Positions 44,490-52,076 of a DNA stretch of 64,000 nucleotides are shown piece after piece. Source of the DNA: Mycolicibacter heraklionensis (GTDB lineage Bacteria > Actinomycetota > Actinomycetes > Mycobacteriales > Mycobacteriaceae); NCBI RefSeq assembly GCF_019645815.1, contig NZ_CP080997.1:3848880-3912879 (forward strand), written 5' to 3'. Numbering within the stretch: position 1 is the first letter of the stretch; the number at the start of each line of letters is the position of its first letter. Under the pieces are notes generated by a model that saw nothing but the letters and a program-made list of their open reading frames with translations, searched no databases and was not told the DNA's origin. The translations under genes were made by a program, and so were the position numbers.

Positions 44490-45809
44490 TCACTCCCCCA
44501 CCTGCGGCAATTCCTCGGCGGCGGTCTCGCAGGGGGTCTTCGGCGGGACATCGGCCGTCGGTGCGGAGATGTCGTCCGCCTCCCCGGTCTGTTCGGCATC
44601 TTCGGTGACCGCAGTTTCCGCGACTGCCGGCTCCGGACCGATATCGTCGGGCTGTTCGGCCGGCTCTGGGTCCTCGGCTACCTCTGCCGACTCCCCCGCC
44701 GGTTCGGCCTCCGCCTCGGAATCGGCGGGGTCGTCGGAGTCTGGAGAGTCGACGTCAGGCCCGGGGTGGTCGTCGAACGGCTCGTCGAACGACTGCCCGA
44801 GGCCGGGATCGCCAAGCGCATCGACAAGCCGCGGAATCAGCCCGCCCAGACCTCCGAGTCCGCCGAGCCCGCCGCCCGCACCGGCCGGGAACCCCGCCGA
44901 CGGCAAGCCCAGGTCACCGGGCTGGCCAAGCGCGCCGGGCAAGCCAAGATCAGCGAACCCGTCGTCGAGTGGTCCGACGGGCACCGGGGCGCTCACTGCC
45001 TGCGCCGGTGGATCCGGCGCCACCGCTGCCGTCGGCGCCCGCGGAACATCAACGGGGTCGGCCATCGGCGTAACCGGTAGCGGCACAGCGGGTCCCGTCA
45101 CGTCGGGCTGGACCACCGGACCGAGATCCCCCGGAACCGCGAACACCACACCCGCCCCCGGTGAGGCAGCCGCGACCGCAGCGCCATAGGCCGCGGCGAT
45201 CCCGTCCTGCGCCGAGCGCACGGCAATCACCCACTCACCGCGAACATCGTTGTCCACGTAGGGCATCACCTGCCTTTCGATGACCTCGGCGGCGTGCACG
45301 TCGTCGGCGCCGGAGCTCACCGCGTGGGCCGCCGCCAGCCAGGTCGGCCGCGCGGCGCCCACCCGGTCAGCGACGGCCAGCACCGCAGCAACTTTGGTGT
45401 CGACCAGGCGCCACAGCTCATCGCGCAGCCCACCACAGCTCGTGGCTGCGGCGCGCAGCCGGGCCGACAGCTGCTCGGCGGCGGCGCAGTGGTGGCGCAG
45501 GAATTCTGCGGCAGCGTCGGCGCCGGGCCCGCGCCAGGCGTTGTCCAGCTCGGCGAGTTGCTGTCGTTGCGTACGCAGTGCGTCCTCGGCGGCGTCGGCC
45601 AGTGCGTTCAGCGCGGCGCAGTCGGTGTCGAGCAACCGCAGGTCCAGGCCGGCTTCGCTGTCGTAGCGGTCGGCGAGCTGACCGTCGTAGCCGGTGAGCT
45701 CCGGATGCCGGTATCCCCGTCGATGGCAGGCCGACACGTAGGTCTGAGTGTCGGTGACCGCGTCGCGTCCCTCGGCCAGCCGCGCGGACACGTCGTATCG
45801 CTGGGCCAC
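44490..45809 (-). CDS. Ala/Pro-rich WXG-like protein with acidic C-terminus (Rv3439c-like)
   Basis: A 439-residue protein. The N-terminal 200 residues are alpha-helical and include LDNAWRGPGADAAAEFLRHH, resembling a WXG100/ESX-substrate hairpin, followed by a second helical part (AAHAVSSGADDVHAAEVIER). Residues about 220-300 are Pro/Ala-rich and a Gly/Leu segment (GGLGGLGGLGGLIPRLVDAL) follows. The last 110 residues are strongly acidic (DSPDSDDPADSEAEAEPAGE). Position between vapBC and glmM corresponds to Rv3439c of M. tuberculosis. GTG 45809 lies one base after the upstream gene's stop. Type VII export is possible but unproven. Confidence 0.82.
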   Translation of the reverse strand: MAQRYDVSARLAEGRDAVTDTQTYVSACHRRGYRHPELTGYDGQLADRYDSEAGLDLRLLDTDCAALNALADAAEDALRTQRQQLAELDNAWRGPGADAAAEFLRHHCAAAEQLSARLRAAATSCGGLRDELWRLVDTKVAAVLAVADRVGAARPTWLAAAHAVSSGADDVHAAEVIERQVMPYVDNDVRGEWVIAVRSAQDGIAAAYGAAVAAASPGAGVVFAVPGDLGPVVQPDVTGPAVPLPVTPMADPVDVPRAPTAAVAPDPPAQAVSAPVPVGPLDDGFADLGLPGALGQPGDLGLPSAGFPAGAGGGLGGLGGLGGLIPRLVDALGDPGLGQSFDEPFDDHPGPDVDSPDSDDPADSEAEAEPAGESAEVAEDPEPAEQPDDIGPEPAVAETAVTEDAEQTGEADDISAPTADVPPKTPCETAAEELPQVGE

Positions 45810-45810
45810 C

Positions 45811-46113
45811 TCAGCCGACTCGCTCGGTAGCGGTGGCCTCGGCCTGCCCGTAGCGCACCAGCCCGACTCGCAGCGCCGTGGCGATCTCGGTGTTGGACCG
45901 CGACCAGCGCATCAGCTCGGGCAACCAGGACTGCAGGGCACGACGCAGCGCCTCCCCGGCCCCGACATGGTCGCGTCCGGCAGTGCTGCCATCGAATGTC
46001 AAGCCGCCCAATCGGATACGGGAGGCCGCATCGACGTCGCCCGCGGTCGAATCGAGGTGGTCCGCCACCGAGCGCAGCGCGGCGGCATCGAGGTAGAGCT
46101 GTTGTCGTCCCAT
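45811..46113 (-). CDS. Small helical protein, WXG100-like (Rv3440c-like)
   Basis: A 100-residue helical protein (MGRQQLYLDAAALRSVADHL; ALRRALQSWLPELMRWSRSN) of WXG100-like length and pattern, without a clear WxG turn. Stop at 45811-45813 and the next gene's GTG are separated by one base. This two-gene pair resembles ESX substrate/chaperone pairs and corresponds by position to Rv3440c-Rv3439c. Function unknown. Confidence 0.8.
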   Translation of the reverse strand: MGRQQLYLDAAALRSVADHLDSTAGDVDAASRIRLGGLTFDGSTAGRDHVGAGEALRRALQSWLPELMRWSRSNTEIATALRVGLVRYGQAEATATERVG

Positions 46114-46172
46114 ACGGGTAGGACGCCGACAGCGCCGGACCGGTTCCCCCGGGTTCGCCAGAGTGTCCGGGC

Positions 46173-47504
46173 TCAGCGCCGGGTGCGGACCGCGTCGGCG
46201 ACCTCAGCCGCAATCCGGCGAGCCGTCTCCTCGTCGGAGGCTTCCACCATCACCCGGACCAGCTGTTCGGTTCCCGAGGGGCGCAACAGGATTCGTCCCG
46301 AGTCACCGAGTTCTTCGCTGGCACGCAGCACCGCGTCGCGCACCGCCGGGCGCCCCACCGCCTCGGCCTTGTCGGTGACCTCGACATTGATCAGCACCTG
46401 CGGCAGCGTGCGCATCGCCGAAGCCAGGCCCGCCAGTGGGGTGCGAGTCTGCGCCATTCGGGCCATCAGACGCAGGCCGGTGATGATGCCGTCACCGGTG
46501 GTGGCAACCTGGGGCAGCACGATGTGACCGGACTGCTCACCGCCGAGGGTGAATCCGCCCGCCCGCAGCTGCTCGAGGACGTAGCGGTCTCCGACGTCGG
46601 TGGTGTGCACGGTAACCCCGGCCTCGCGCATGGCCAGGTGCAGCCCGAGGTTGCTCATCACGGTCGCCACCAGGGTGTCGTCGGCCAGTTCTCCGGCGTC
46701 GCGCATGGCCAGAGCCAGCACCACCATGATGGCGTCACCGTCGATCACGTTGCCGGCGGCATCGACGGCCAGGCAGCGGTCGGCGTCACCGTCGTGTGCC
46801 AGGCCCAGGTCGGCGCCGTGGGCGAGCACCGCGGCGCGCAACGGTTCCAGGTGCGTCGAACCGCACCCCTCGTTGATGTTGAGCCCGTCGGGCTCAGCAT
46901 TGATCGTGATCACGGTGGCGCCGGCGGCCCGGTAGGCCCGCGGTGCGGCGTCGGATGCCGCGCCGTGAGCGCAGTCCACGACCACCGTCAGGCCGTCCAG
47001 CCGAGTGGGATTGGATTCGCCCAGGTGCCGCAGGTAGCAGTCCAGCGCATCCTTGGCGTCCACCACCCGGCCAAGCTCGGCGCCGATCGGGCGCAGGCCA
47101 GGGCCGGCGGCCACCAGGTCTTCGATCTGGTCCTCGGTGGCGTCGTCGAGTTTGTGTCCGCCCGGGCCGAAGAATTTGATGCCGTTGTCGGGCATCGGGT
47201 TGTGCGACGCGGAGATCATCACTCCGAAGTCGGCTTCATATGCGCTGGTCAGATAGGCCACTGCCGGGGTCGGCAGCACGCCGGTGCGCAGGGCGTCGAC
47301 GCCTTGGCTGGTCAGCCCGGCGATGACCGCGGCCTCCAGCATCTCGCCGCTGGCCCGTGGGTCACGGCCGACGACGGCCACCCGCCGCCCAGTGCCTAGG
47401 GCGAGCCGCTGCGCCGCCGCGCCGCCCAGGGCGACTGCCAGTTCGGCGGTCAGCTCGCGGTTGGCAACCCCGCGGACGCCGTCGGTGCCGAAAAGTCGAC
47501 CCAT
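46173..47504 (-). CDS. glmM: Phosphoglucosamine mutase
   Basis: GlmM converts glucosamine-6-phosphate to glucosamine-1-phosphate in UDP-GlcNAc synthesis, right after GlmS. The 443-residue protein begins MGRLFGTDGVRGVANRELTA, has the phosphorylated serine (Ser100) in MISASHNPMPDNG, the metal loop HDGDADRCLAVD and the phosphate-binding LRPSGTEQLVRVM. Ortholog of mrsA/Rv3441c by order. Confidence 0.97.
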   Translation of the reverse strand: MGRLFGTDGVRGVANRELTAELAVALGGAAAQRLALGTGRRVAVVGRDPRASGEMLEAAVIAGLTSQGVDALRTGVLPTPAVAYLTSAYEADFGVMISASHNPMPDNGIKFFGPGGHKLDDATEDQIEDLVAAGPGLRPIGAELGRVVDAKDALDCYLRHLGESNPTRLDGLTVVVDCAHGAASDAAPRAYRAAGATVITINAEPDGLNINEGCGSTHLEPLRAAVLAHGADLGLAHDGDADRCLAVDAAGNVIDGDAIMVVLALAMRDAGELADDTLVATVMSNLGLHLAMREAGVTVHTTDVGDRYVLEQLRAGGFTLGGEQSGHIVLPQVATTGDGIITGLRLMARMAQTRTPLAGLASAMRTLPQVLINVEVTDKAEAVGRPAVRDAVLRASEELGDSGRILLRPSGTEQLVRVMVEASDEETARRIAAEVADAVRTRR

Positions 47505-47522
47505 AACTATCCTTTATCGCCG

Positions 47523-47580
47523 CGAGCGTGCGTGTTTCCGGCCCGACACGCCGGTATCGGACCGGAAACACGCACCCTCA
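47523..47580. repeat. Palindrome, copy C, between glmM and rpsI
   Basis: The left arm CGAGCGTGCGTGTTTCCGG starts at 47523; the right arm ends CGGAAACACGCACCCTCA at 47580. About 18 bases pair with two mismatches. The core GTGCGTGTTT and the CGAGxGTGCG lead resemble copies A and B, so it is probably a divergent member of the same family. It lies 18 bases upstream of glmM; no gene overlaps it. Confidence 0.65.
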
Positions 47581-47590
47581 AACGCAAGCC

Positions 47591-47622
47591 GGGGGCACCT
47601 TCCGCGTGCGGAAGGCACCCCC
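47591..47622 (-). terminator. Terminator of the rplM-rpsI operon
   Basis: In the minus-strand RNA, 15-base arms (47591-47605 and 47608-47622) pair fully with two G·U pairs, which on the plus strand would be mismatches. The hairpin starts 28 bases after the rpsI stop. The asymmetry of pairing supports leftward transcription. No strong U-tract. Confidence 0.7.
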
Positions 47623-47649
47623 AACTCGCTGCCAGAGTGCAATCGCAGA

Positions 47650-48153
47650 TCAGCGCTTGCTGTACTGCGGAGCCTTGCGGGCCTTCTTGAGACCGTACTT
47701 CTTGCGCTCGGTGGCCCGCGGGTCACGAGTCAGGAAGCCGGCCTTCTTCAGCGCCGGCCGGTCCTCGGGCTGGACGATGATCAGCGCGCGGGCCAGAGCC
47801 AGCCGCAACGCACCGGCCTGGCCGGAGGGGCCGCCGCCGTCGAGGTGGGCGTAGACGTCGAAACTGTCCACCCGGTCCACGGTGACCAGCGGAGCCTTGA
47901 TCAGCTGCTGGTGCACCTTGTTCGGGAAGTAGGCCTCCAGGGTGCGCCCGTCCAGGTCGAACTTGCCGGTGCCGGGCACCAGCCGCACCCGCACCACGGC
48001 CTCCTTGCGGCGGCCGACGGTCTGGATGGGACGACCCAGGTCGTGCGGCTCGTAAGCCGGCGCGACCTCTTCGTGCACCTCTACGGTCTCGACAACCTCG
48101 ACCGTTTCGTCGACCTCGGGAGCCTCAGTACCTTCAAATGCCGTCTCGGTCAT
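47650..48153 (-). CDS. rpsI: 30S ribosomal protein S9
   Basis: A 167-residue S9. An acidic actinobacterial N-terminal extension (about 35 residues, GTEAPEVDETVEVVETVEVH) precedes the core IQTVGRRKEAVVRVRLVPGT. The C-terminus PQYSKR, with the basic tail contacting the P-site tRNA anticodon, is intact. The start overlaps the rplM stop as ATGA, giving the conserved rplM-rpsI operon. Confidence 0.98.
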   Translation of the reverse strand: MTETAFEGTEAPEVDETVEVVETVEVHEEVAPAYEPHDLGRPIQTVGRRKEAVVRVRLVPGTGKFDLDGRTLEAYFPNKVHQQLIKAPLVTVDRVDSFDVYAHLDGGGPSGQAGALRLALARALIIVQPEDRPALKKAGFLTRDPRATERKKYGLKKARKAPQYSKR

Positions 48154-48593
48154 TGCGCCACCTGCTTGATTTCGAACGGGATCGGCTGCTGGGCGGTGTG
48201 CGGATGCACCGGCCCGGCGTAGACGTGCAGCTTGCGCTGAATCTGACGACCCAGCTTGGTGTGCGGGATCATCCCGAGGATCGCCTTCTCCACGACACGG
48301 TCGGGACGGGTCTCCATCAGCTCACCGATGCTGCGCTTGCGCAGCCCGCCCGGGTAGCCCGAGTGGCGGTAAGCCATCTTCTTCTGCAGTTTGTCGCCGC
48401 TGATGGCGACCTTGTCGGCGTTGATGATGATGACGAAGTCACCGCCGTCAACGTTCGGCGCGAATGTCGGCTTGTGCTTGCCGCGCAGCAGGGTTGCTGC
48501 CGCAACGGCGAGCCGGCCGAGCACCACGTCGGTGGCGTCGATGACATACCACGACCGTGTGGTGTCACCCGCCTTCGGCGCATAGGTGGGCAC
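48150..48593 (-). CDS. rplM: 50S ribosomal protein L13
   Basis: A 147-residue L13 with PTYAPKAGDTTRSWYVIDAT, VLGRLAVAAATLLRGKHKPT, HSGYPGGLRKRSIGELMETR and GMIPHTKLGRQIQRKLHVYA, standard for actinobacteria. First gene of the rplM-rpsI operon; its promoter must lie in the 48594-48805 gap. Confidence 0.98.
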   Translation of the reverse strand: MPTYAPKAGDTTRSWYVIDATDVVLGRLAVAAATLLRGKHKPTFAPNVDGGDFVIIINADKVAISGDKLQKKMAYRHSGYPGGLRKRSIGELMETRPDRVVEKAILGMIPHTKLGRQIQRKLHVYAGPVHPHTAQQPIPFEIKQVAQ

Positions 48594-48805
48594 AGCGCTT
48601 ACCTCTTCTTTTCAACTCGAGCCGGGTCTTCCCGGTTCTTGCGGATCCCGGTGCGAGCCGGGTGCCGGTCTGGCGTCGACGGCGGGGTGGTTCTCGGCGA
48701 CCGACAGTGACCCGAGGACCCGCTGTGCCAGGAGGCACCGCACGCCAACGGTGCAGCTTACCGGCGGTGATCGGGGCGGGTCAAAACGGGACCGGAGAGG
48801 CCTGC

Positions 48806-48823
48806 GATAGTGGATCCGCTATC
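48806..48823. promoter_or_regulatory. Candidate operator of the XRE-nucleotidyltransferase gene
   Basis: GATAGTGGATCCGCTATC is an 18-base near-perfect palindrome, broken only at the two bases flanking the GGATCC core, ending 8 bases before the gene's ATG. TATCAT at its right end could be the -10, so binding of the encoded HTH would block transcription. Confidence 0.6.
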
Positions 48824-48831
48824 ATGAAGCC

Positions 48832-49365
48832 ATGTCAGGGGCCAGCGCCCAATCGCCGAGGGGGACGTCCGCCGCACTCGTGCGCGAAGCCCGCCAGCGA
48901 CGGGGCATGTCCCAGCGCGACCTTGCGCGAGCTGCCGGCGTCCCACAGTCAACCGTGGCCAACATTGAGGCCGGCAGGCAACAGCCCTCTGTTGCGATGC
49001 TTGAACGACTACTCACTGCGGCAGGTTTTCGGCTCGAGCCGCGGCTGGTCAACACTGTGCGACCCGGTGAGCTGCTGGAGCGACACCGCGATCGGATAGC
49101 TGAACTGCTCGCCCGCTACCCCATCAACCGCGCCTGGGTCTTTGGTTCCGTGGCGCGCGGCGATGACCGACCCGGCTCCGATCTCGACGTGTTGATCGAG
49201 CCGGCGCCCACCGCTTCCTTCACCGATTACGTCGGCCTCGAAGACGCCCTCGCCGAGCTGCTGGCCTGCCCGGTCGACATCATCACCACCAACGAACTGA
49301 AATCCAATGAGTTGTTGCAGCACCGGGTGAATCGTGATCGACGCCAGTTGGAGATCGCCTCCTGA
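48832..49365 (+). CDS. XRE-HTH / minimal nucleotidyltransferase fusion, MntA-like antitoxin
   Basis: A 177-residue protein. Residues about 17-65 are an XRE-type HTH (QRRGMSQRDLARAAGVPQST). Residues about 95-175 are a minimal nucleotidyltransferase with VFGSVARGDDRPGSDLDVLI (105-122; Asp117 and Asp119 as metal ligands) and LLACPVDIITTNEL. MNT proteins pair with HEPN/HepT ribonuclease toxins and adenylylate them. Here the partner frame, starting 2 bases after its stop, is truncated. ATG 48832 follows an operator-like palindrome. Confidence 0.88.
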   Translation: MSGASAQSPRGTSAALVREARQRRGMSQRDLARAAGVPQSTVANIEAGRQQPSVAMLERLLTAAGFRLEPRLVNTVRPGELLERHRDRIAELLARYPINRAWVFGSVARGDDRPGSDLDVLIEPAPTASFTDYVGLEDALAELLACPVDIITTNELKSNELLQHRVNRDRRQLEIAS

Positions 49366-49366
49366 C

Positions 49367-49485
49367 ATGGATGACCGCAACGCTGAACAGTTGCTCTACG
49401 TCGACGCAACCTTGGCCGAGATGAACCAGCTAGCGGCGCGTGGCCGTCAGGCATACCGGGCCGCGCTGACGCTGCCTCGGGAGCC
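49367..49485 (+). pseudogene. HepT/HEPN-like toxin remnant
   Basis: Immediately after the antitoxin stop, ATG 49367 opens a frame whose first 35 residues (MDDRNAEQLLYVDATLAEMN, then QLAARGRQAYRAAL) look like the start of a DUF86/HepT helix. Beyond LTLPREP the frame runs into a terminator hairpin and the 3' end of esxT, with no RxxxxxH active site. The toxin is therefore apparently deleted, leaving an orphan antitoxin. The match is by general HepT resemblance only. Confidence 0.5.
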
Positions 49486-49524
49486 GGTGTGGCCCCGTTG
49501 GCTCTCCTCCATCGGGGCCACACC
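49486..49524. terminator. Hairpin between HepT remnant and esxT
   Basis: GGTGTGGCCCC (49486-49496) and GGGGCCACACC (49514-49524) pair perfectly over 11 bases, 20 bases after the esxT stop in the leftward direction. It may terminate esxU-esxT or act in both directions. Confidence 0.6.
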
Positions 49525-49544
49525 GCATTCGGGGGTGGCCTCTC

Positions 49545-49841
49545 CTACCTCCCCCAAGCTCCCGCGGCGCGACGATCCGCGTCGGCGACATCGGCGGCGC
49601 CGTCACGCACGGCGCTGCCCAGGTCGAACAGGATCTGGTTCAGCGCGCTGACGGCGTGCTGCCATCGCAGCTGCTCTGCGTGGTAGGCACCGGCGGCCTC
49701 CCGCGTCCATACCTGTTGCAGGGGCGCGATCTGCGACCGCAGCTCCTCCAGCGCTGCGTTGAGTCGGGCGGCCGTCGAGTGGATCTCCTGACGGACGGCA
49801 TATTCGATCTCGTCGAAGTTGTACGACAGTGCGGCGTCCAT
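49545..49841 (-). CDS. esxT: ESX-4 secreted protein EsxT
   Basis: A 98-residue WXG100-superfamily protein (MDAALSYNFDEIEYAVRQEI; LQQVWTREAAGAYHAEQLRW) closely similar to Rv3444c as remembered. The turn reads WTR, not WxG. Presumably forms a helical heterodimer with EsxU for ESX-4 export. EsxU lies 12 bases upstream in the same direction. Confidence 0.95.
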   Translation of the reverse strand: MDAALSYNFDEIEYAVRQEIHSTAARLNAALEELRSQIAPLQQVWTREAAGAYHAEQLRWQHAVSALNQILFDLGSAVRDGAADVADADRRAAGAWGR

Positions 49842-49853
49842 ATCCGGTTCCGC

Positions 49854-50192
49854 TCAGATTCCGTCGCCGGCGGCGACGATGTGGTGCGAGTGGGCCTGGG
49901 CGACTTCACGCAGCGCACGTTCGTTGTCGCGGATGGTCTCGGCGATGCGCGCCAGCGCGTGGTGCAGCTTCAAGGATTCGCAGTTCCAGCGGTCCACGAC
50001 GTCCTGGAACCGAACGGCCGCCAGGCCCGACCACACCGAGGGCGGTACGGCCCGCATCCGGCCGACGAACGCCTGCAGCATCCCCCGGATCTCCTCATTG
50101 CGGGCGTCGGTGGCCGCCGCGACGGCGAGCATGACGTCGAAGTCGGCGCTGAGTGTGGTGGTGCCTGCGGGTGCCGAACTGGATGTGGTCAC
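49854..50192 (-). CDS. esxU: ESX-4 secreted protein EsxU
   Basis: A 112-residue WXG100 protein: a flexible head MTTSSSAPAGTTTLSADFDV, then RNEEIRGMLQAFVGRMRAVP, the WxG-type turn PPSVWSGLAA and FQDVVDRWNCESLKLHHAL. Partner of EsxT. In M. tuberculosis esxU is next to Rv3446c; here a PE-PPE hydrolase and an AraC remnant lie between, so the promoter of esxU-esxT must be in 50193-50374. Confidence 0.94.
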   Translation of the reverse strand: MTTSSSAPAGTTTLSADFDVMLAVAAATDARNEEIRGMLQAFVGRMRAVPPSVWSGLAAVRFQDVVDRWNCESLKLHHALARIAETIRDNERALREVAQAHSHHIVAAGDGI

Positions 50193-50374
50193 ATCTCCCC
50201 CTGCCGTTGGTTCGCGTTGATGTCTGTTCGACGGCGGCGGGGTCGGATCGGTTCCCTCGAGGTGTGGAGACCCGGCGTGGCGCGCACGAAAATGTGGACC
50301 TCGGCGACATCCTGACTCGATCAGAGGAATAGTTTGACCCCAACGGTGACCGTCCGTTTGGCCGAGGAGGGGAC

Positions 50375-51823
50375 ATGGGGGCTGCGCTGCGCACTTACCT
50401 CACGACCGGTATCGCGATCGTCGGCTCCGGCCTGATCGCCGTCGGCCCGGCCGAACCGTTGCCCGCCCCGCCCCCGGCCCGCCAGGTCATGCTCGCCGGC
50501 ATCGATTCGCCGTTGGGCTCTGGGACCGCACTGATCCCGGGTGCCAGCTTTGTCGCCACACCCAGTCAGGGCTGGCTGGATGCTTTCGCCGAGCTGTATC
50601 TGGCGCCCCGCGGCTTCACCGGCTCAACCCAGGCGGTGACGACGCCGGAATCGCTGTACCCCTTCACCGGCCCGTTCAGCATGACGTTCGACAACTCGAC
50701 GGCCCAGGGCGTGCAGATCATGGTGGACGCGATCACAGCGCAGATCGCCGCCGGCGGCGTCAGCGCGGACAACCCGGTGGTGGTCGGCGGCTACTCGCAG
50801 AGCTCCACCCTCGACTCGCTGCTGATGTCGCAGCTGGCCGGCAACGGCATCGACCCCGAAGAGGTCCATTTCGTGCTGCTGGGCGACCCCAGCAACCCCA
50901 ACGGCGGCATGCTGGAGCGGTTCGCGCTGCCGGAGGGCTCCAACCCCGTTGCCACCACCCTGGGGTTGACATTCAGCGGTGCCACGCCCTCGGACGTCTC
51001 CCCGACCGATATCTACACCTACGAGTACGACGGTTTCGCGCACTTCCCGCAGTACCCGATCAACTTCCTGGCCGACATCAACGCCTACCTGGGCATCATC
51101 TTCAACCACTCCGCCTATCTGGGCTTGACGCCCGAACAGATCGCCGACGCGATTGCGCTGCCGACCTCGACCGAAGACGGACTGACGAACTACTTCATGA
51201 TCGAGTCGGCCAGCCTGCCGCTGCTGGCCCCGCTGCGGCTGCTCCCGTTCCTCGGCAATCCCCTGGCCGACTTGCTGCAGCCGGCCCTGTCGGTGCTGAT
51301 CAACCTGGGCTACGGCAGCGTCACCGACAGCTGGTCGGGATACGCCGATGTGCCCACCCCGATGGGGTTTCTGCCGGACCAAAGCGTGCTCGACCAAGTC
51401 CCCGACGCGCTGCTGAATGGCTTACAACAAGGGGTCCAGGACGCGTTCAAAACCCTTATGGATCCCACCAATTACCAACTGATCTCGCCTGAGACGATGG
51501 ACTACGTACTCGGTCCGATCATCAACTCCGCGATAGCCGCCTTCAACCTCGACGGATCGCAGGAAGACATCTCCAACTACCTGTCGACGTTCCTCAACGG
51601 CGCGGCGAACTGGTTCACCGAGGGCTTCCAGGAATTGTCGCTGGGCCACACCGGGCTGCCGCCGGTCGACATGGCCGGGGCGCTGCTGTTCACCCTGCCA
51701 CCGCTCGCCGTGGAGCTCTTCAACACCGAGATGGCCGCCGGCAACCCACTCGACGCGATCGGCGAACCGCTGGCAGCGCTGGTCGGACTCGCCCCGCTCA
51801 TGCTGATCGGCGCGCTGCTGTAA
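50375..51823 (+). CDS. PE-PPE domain serine hydrolase with GjpA-like leader
   Basis: A 482-residue secreted alpha/beta hydrolase of the PE-PPE (cutinase-related) family. The leader MGAALRTYLTTGIAIVGSGL, then IAVGPAE, strongly resembles the leader of the GjpA paralogues. The catalytic core has VVVGGYSQSSTLDSL (Ser141), HFVLLGDPSNPNGG and YDGFAHFPQYPIN. No PE or PPE domain is attached. The C-terminus has a membrane-like helix (GEPLAALVGLAPLMLIGALL). GAGGAGGGG precedes ATG 50375. Located inside the ESX-4 locus on the opposite strand, in a place where M. tuberculosis has no gene. Esterase or lipase activity is expected. Confidence 0.9.
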   Translation: MGAALRTYLTTGIAIVGSGLIAVGPAEPLPAPPPARQVMLAGIDSPLGSGTALIPGASFVATPSQGWLDAFAELYLAPRGFTGSTQAVTTPESLYPFTGPFSMTFDNSTAQGVQIMVDAITAQIAAGGVSADNPVVVGGYSQSSTLDSLLMSQLAGNGIDPEEVHFVLLGDPSNPNGGMLERFALPEGSNPVATTLGLTFSGATPSDVSPTDIYTYEYDGFAHFPQYPINFLADINAYLGIIFNHSAYLGLTPEQIADAIALPTSTEDGLTNYFMIESASLPLLAPLRLLPFLGNPLADLLQPALSVLINLGYGSVTDSWSGYADVPTPMGFLPDQSVLDQVPDALLNGLQQGVQDAFKTLMDPTNYQLISPETMDYVLGPIINSAIAAFNLDGSQEDISNYLSTFLNGAANWFTEGFQELSLGHTGLPPVDMAGALLFTLPPLAVELFNTEMAAGNPLDAIGEPLAALVGLAPLMLIGALL

Positions 51824-51842
51824 CCACTCGCCCGGACCACGG

Positions 51843-51900
51843 CGAGCGTGCGCAAACGCACGATTCTGCGCGGCGTGTCGTGTGCAGACGCGCACCCTCG
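51843..51900. repeat. Palindrome, copy D, abutting the AraC remnant
   Basis: CGAGCGTGCG (51843-51852) and CGCACCCTCG (51891-51900) pair with one mismatch; the interior (CAAACGCACG… GTGTGCAGACG) pairs only partly. The outer arms match the CGAGxGTGCG pattern of copies A-C. It starts 20 bases after the hydrolase stop and overlaps the 5' edge of the AraC remnant. Confidence 0.6.
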
Positions 51901-52067
51901 CGGTAGAGGGCGAGGCCCGCCGCCTGCTGACCGACACCCGACTGCCGATCACCGAGATCGGCCAGCGAGTCGGACTGCCCGACGCGGCCTACTTCACCAG
52001 GCAGTTCCGCCAGGCACACGGCGTCTCGCCCAGCCAGTGGCGAAAGTCCCGCACCGGTTCCCGGTGA
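51882..52067 (+). pseudogene. AraC-family regulator C-terminal remnant
   Basis: A 61-codon frame reading EARRLLTDTRLPITEIGQRV, GLPDAAYFTRQFRQAHGVSP and SQWRKSRTGSR, which is the last HTH and end of an AraC-type regulator. Everything N-terminal is missing; the frame begins within the palindrome at 51843-51900. Probably a decayed gene. It is convergent with the Rv3446c-type gene, ending 9 bases from its stop. Confidence 0.75.
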
Positions 52068-52076
52068 CACCCGCCC

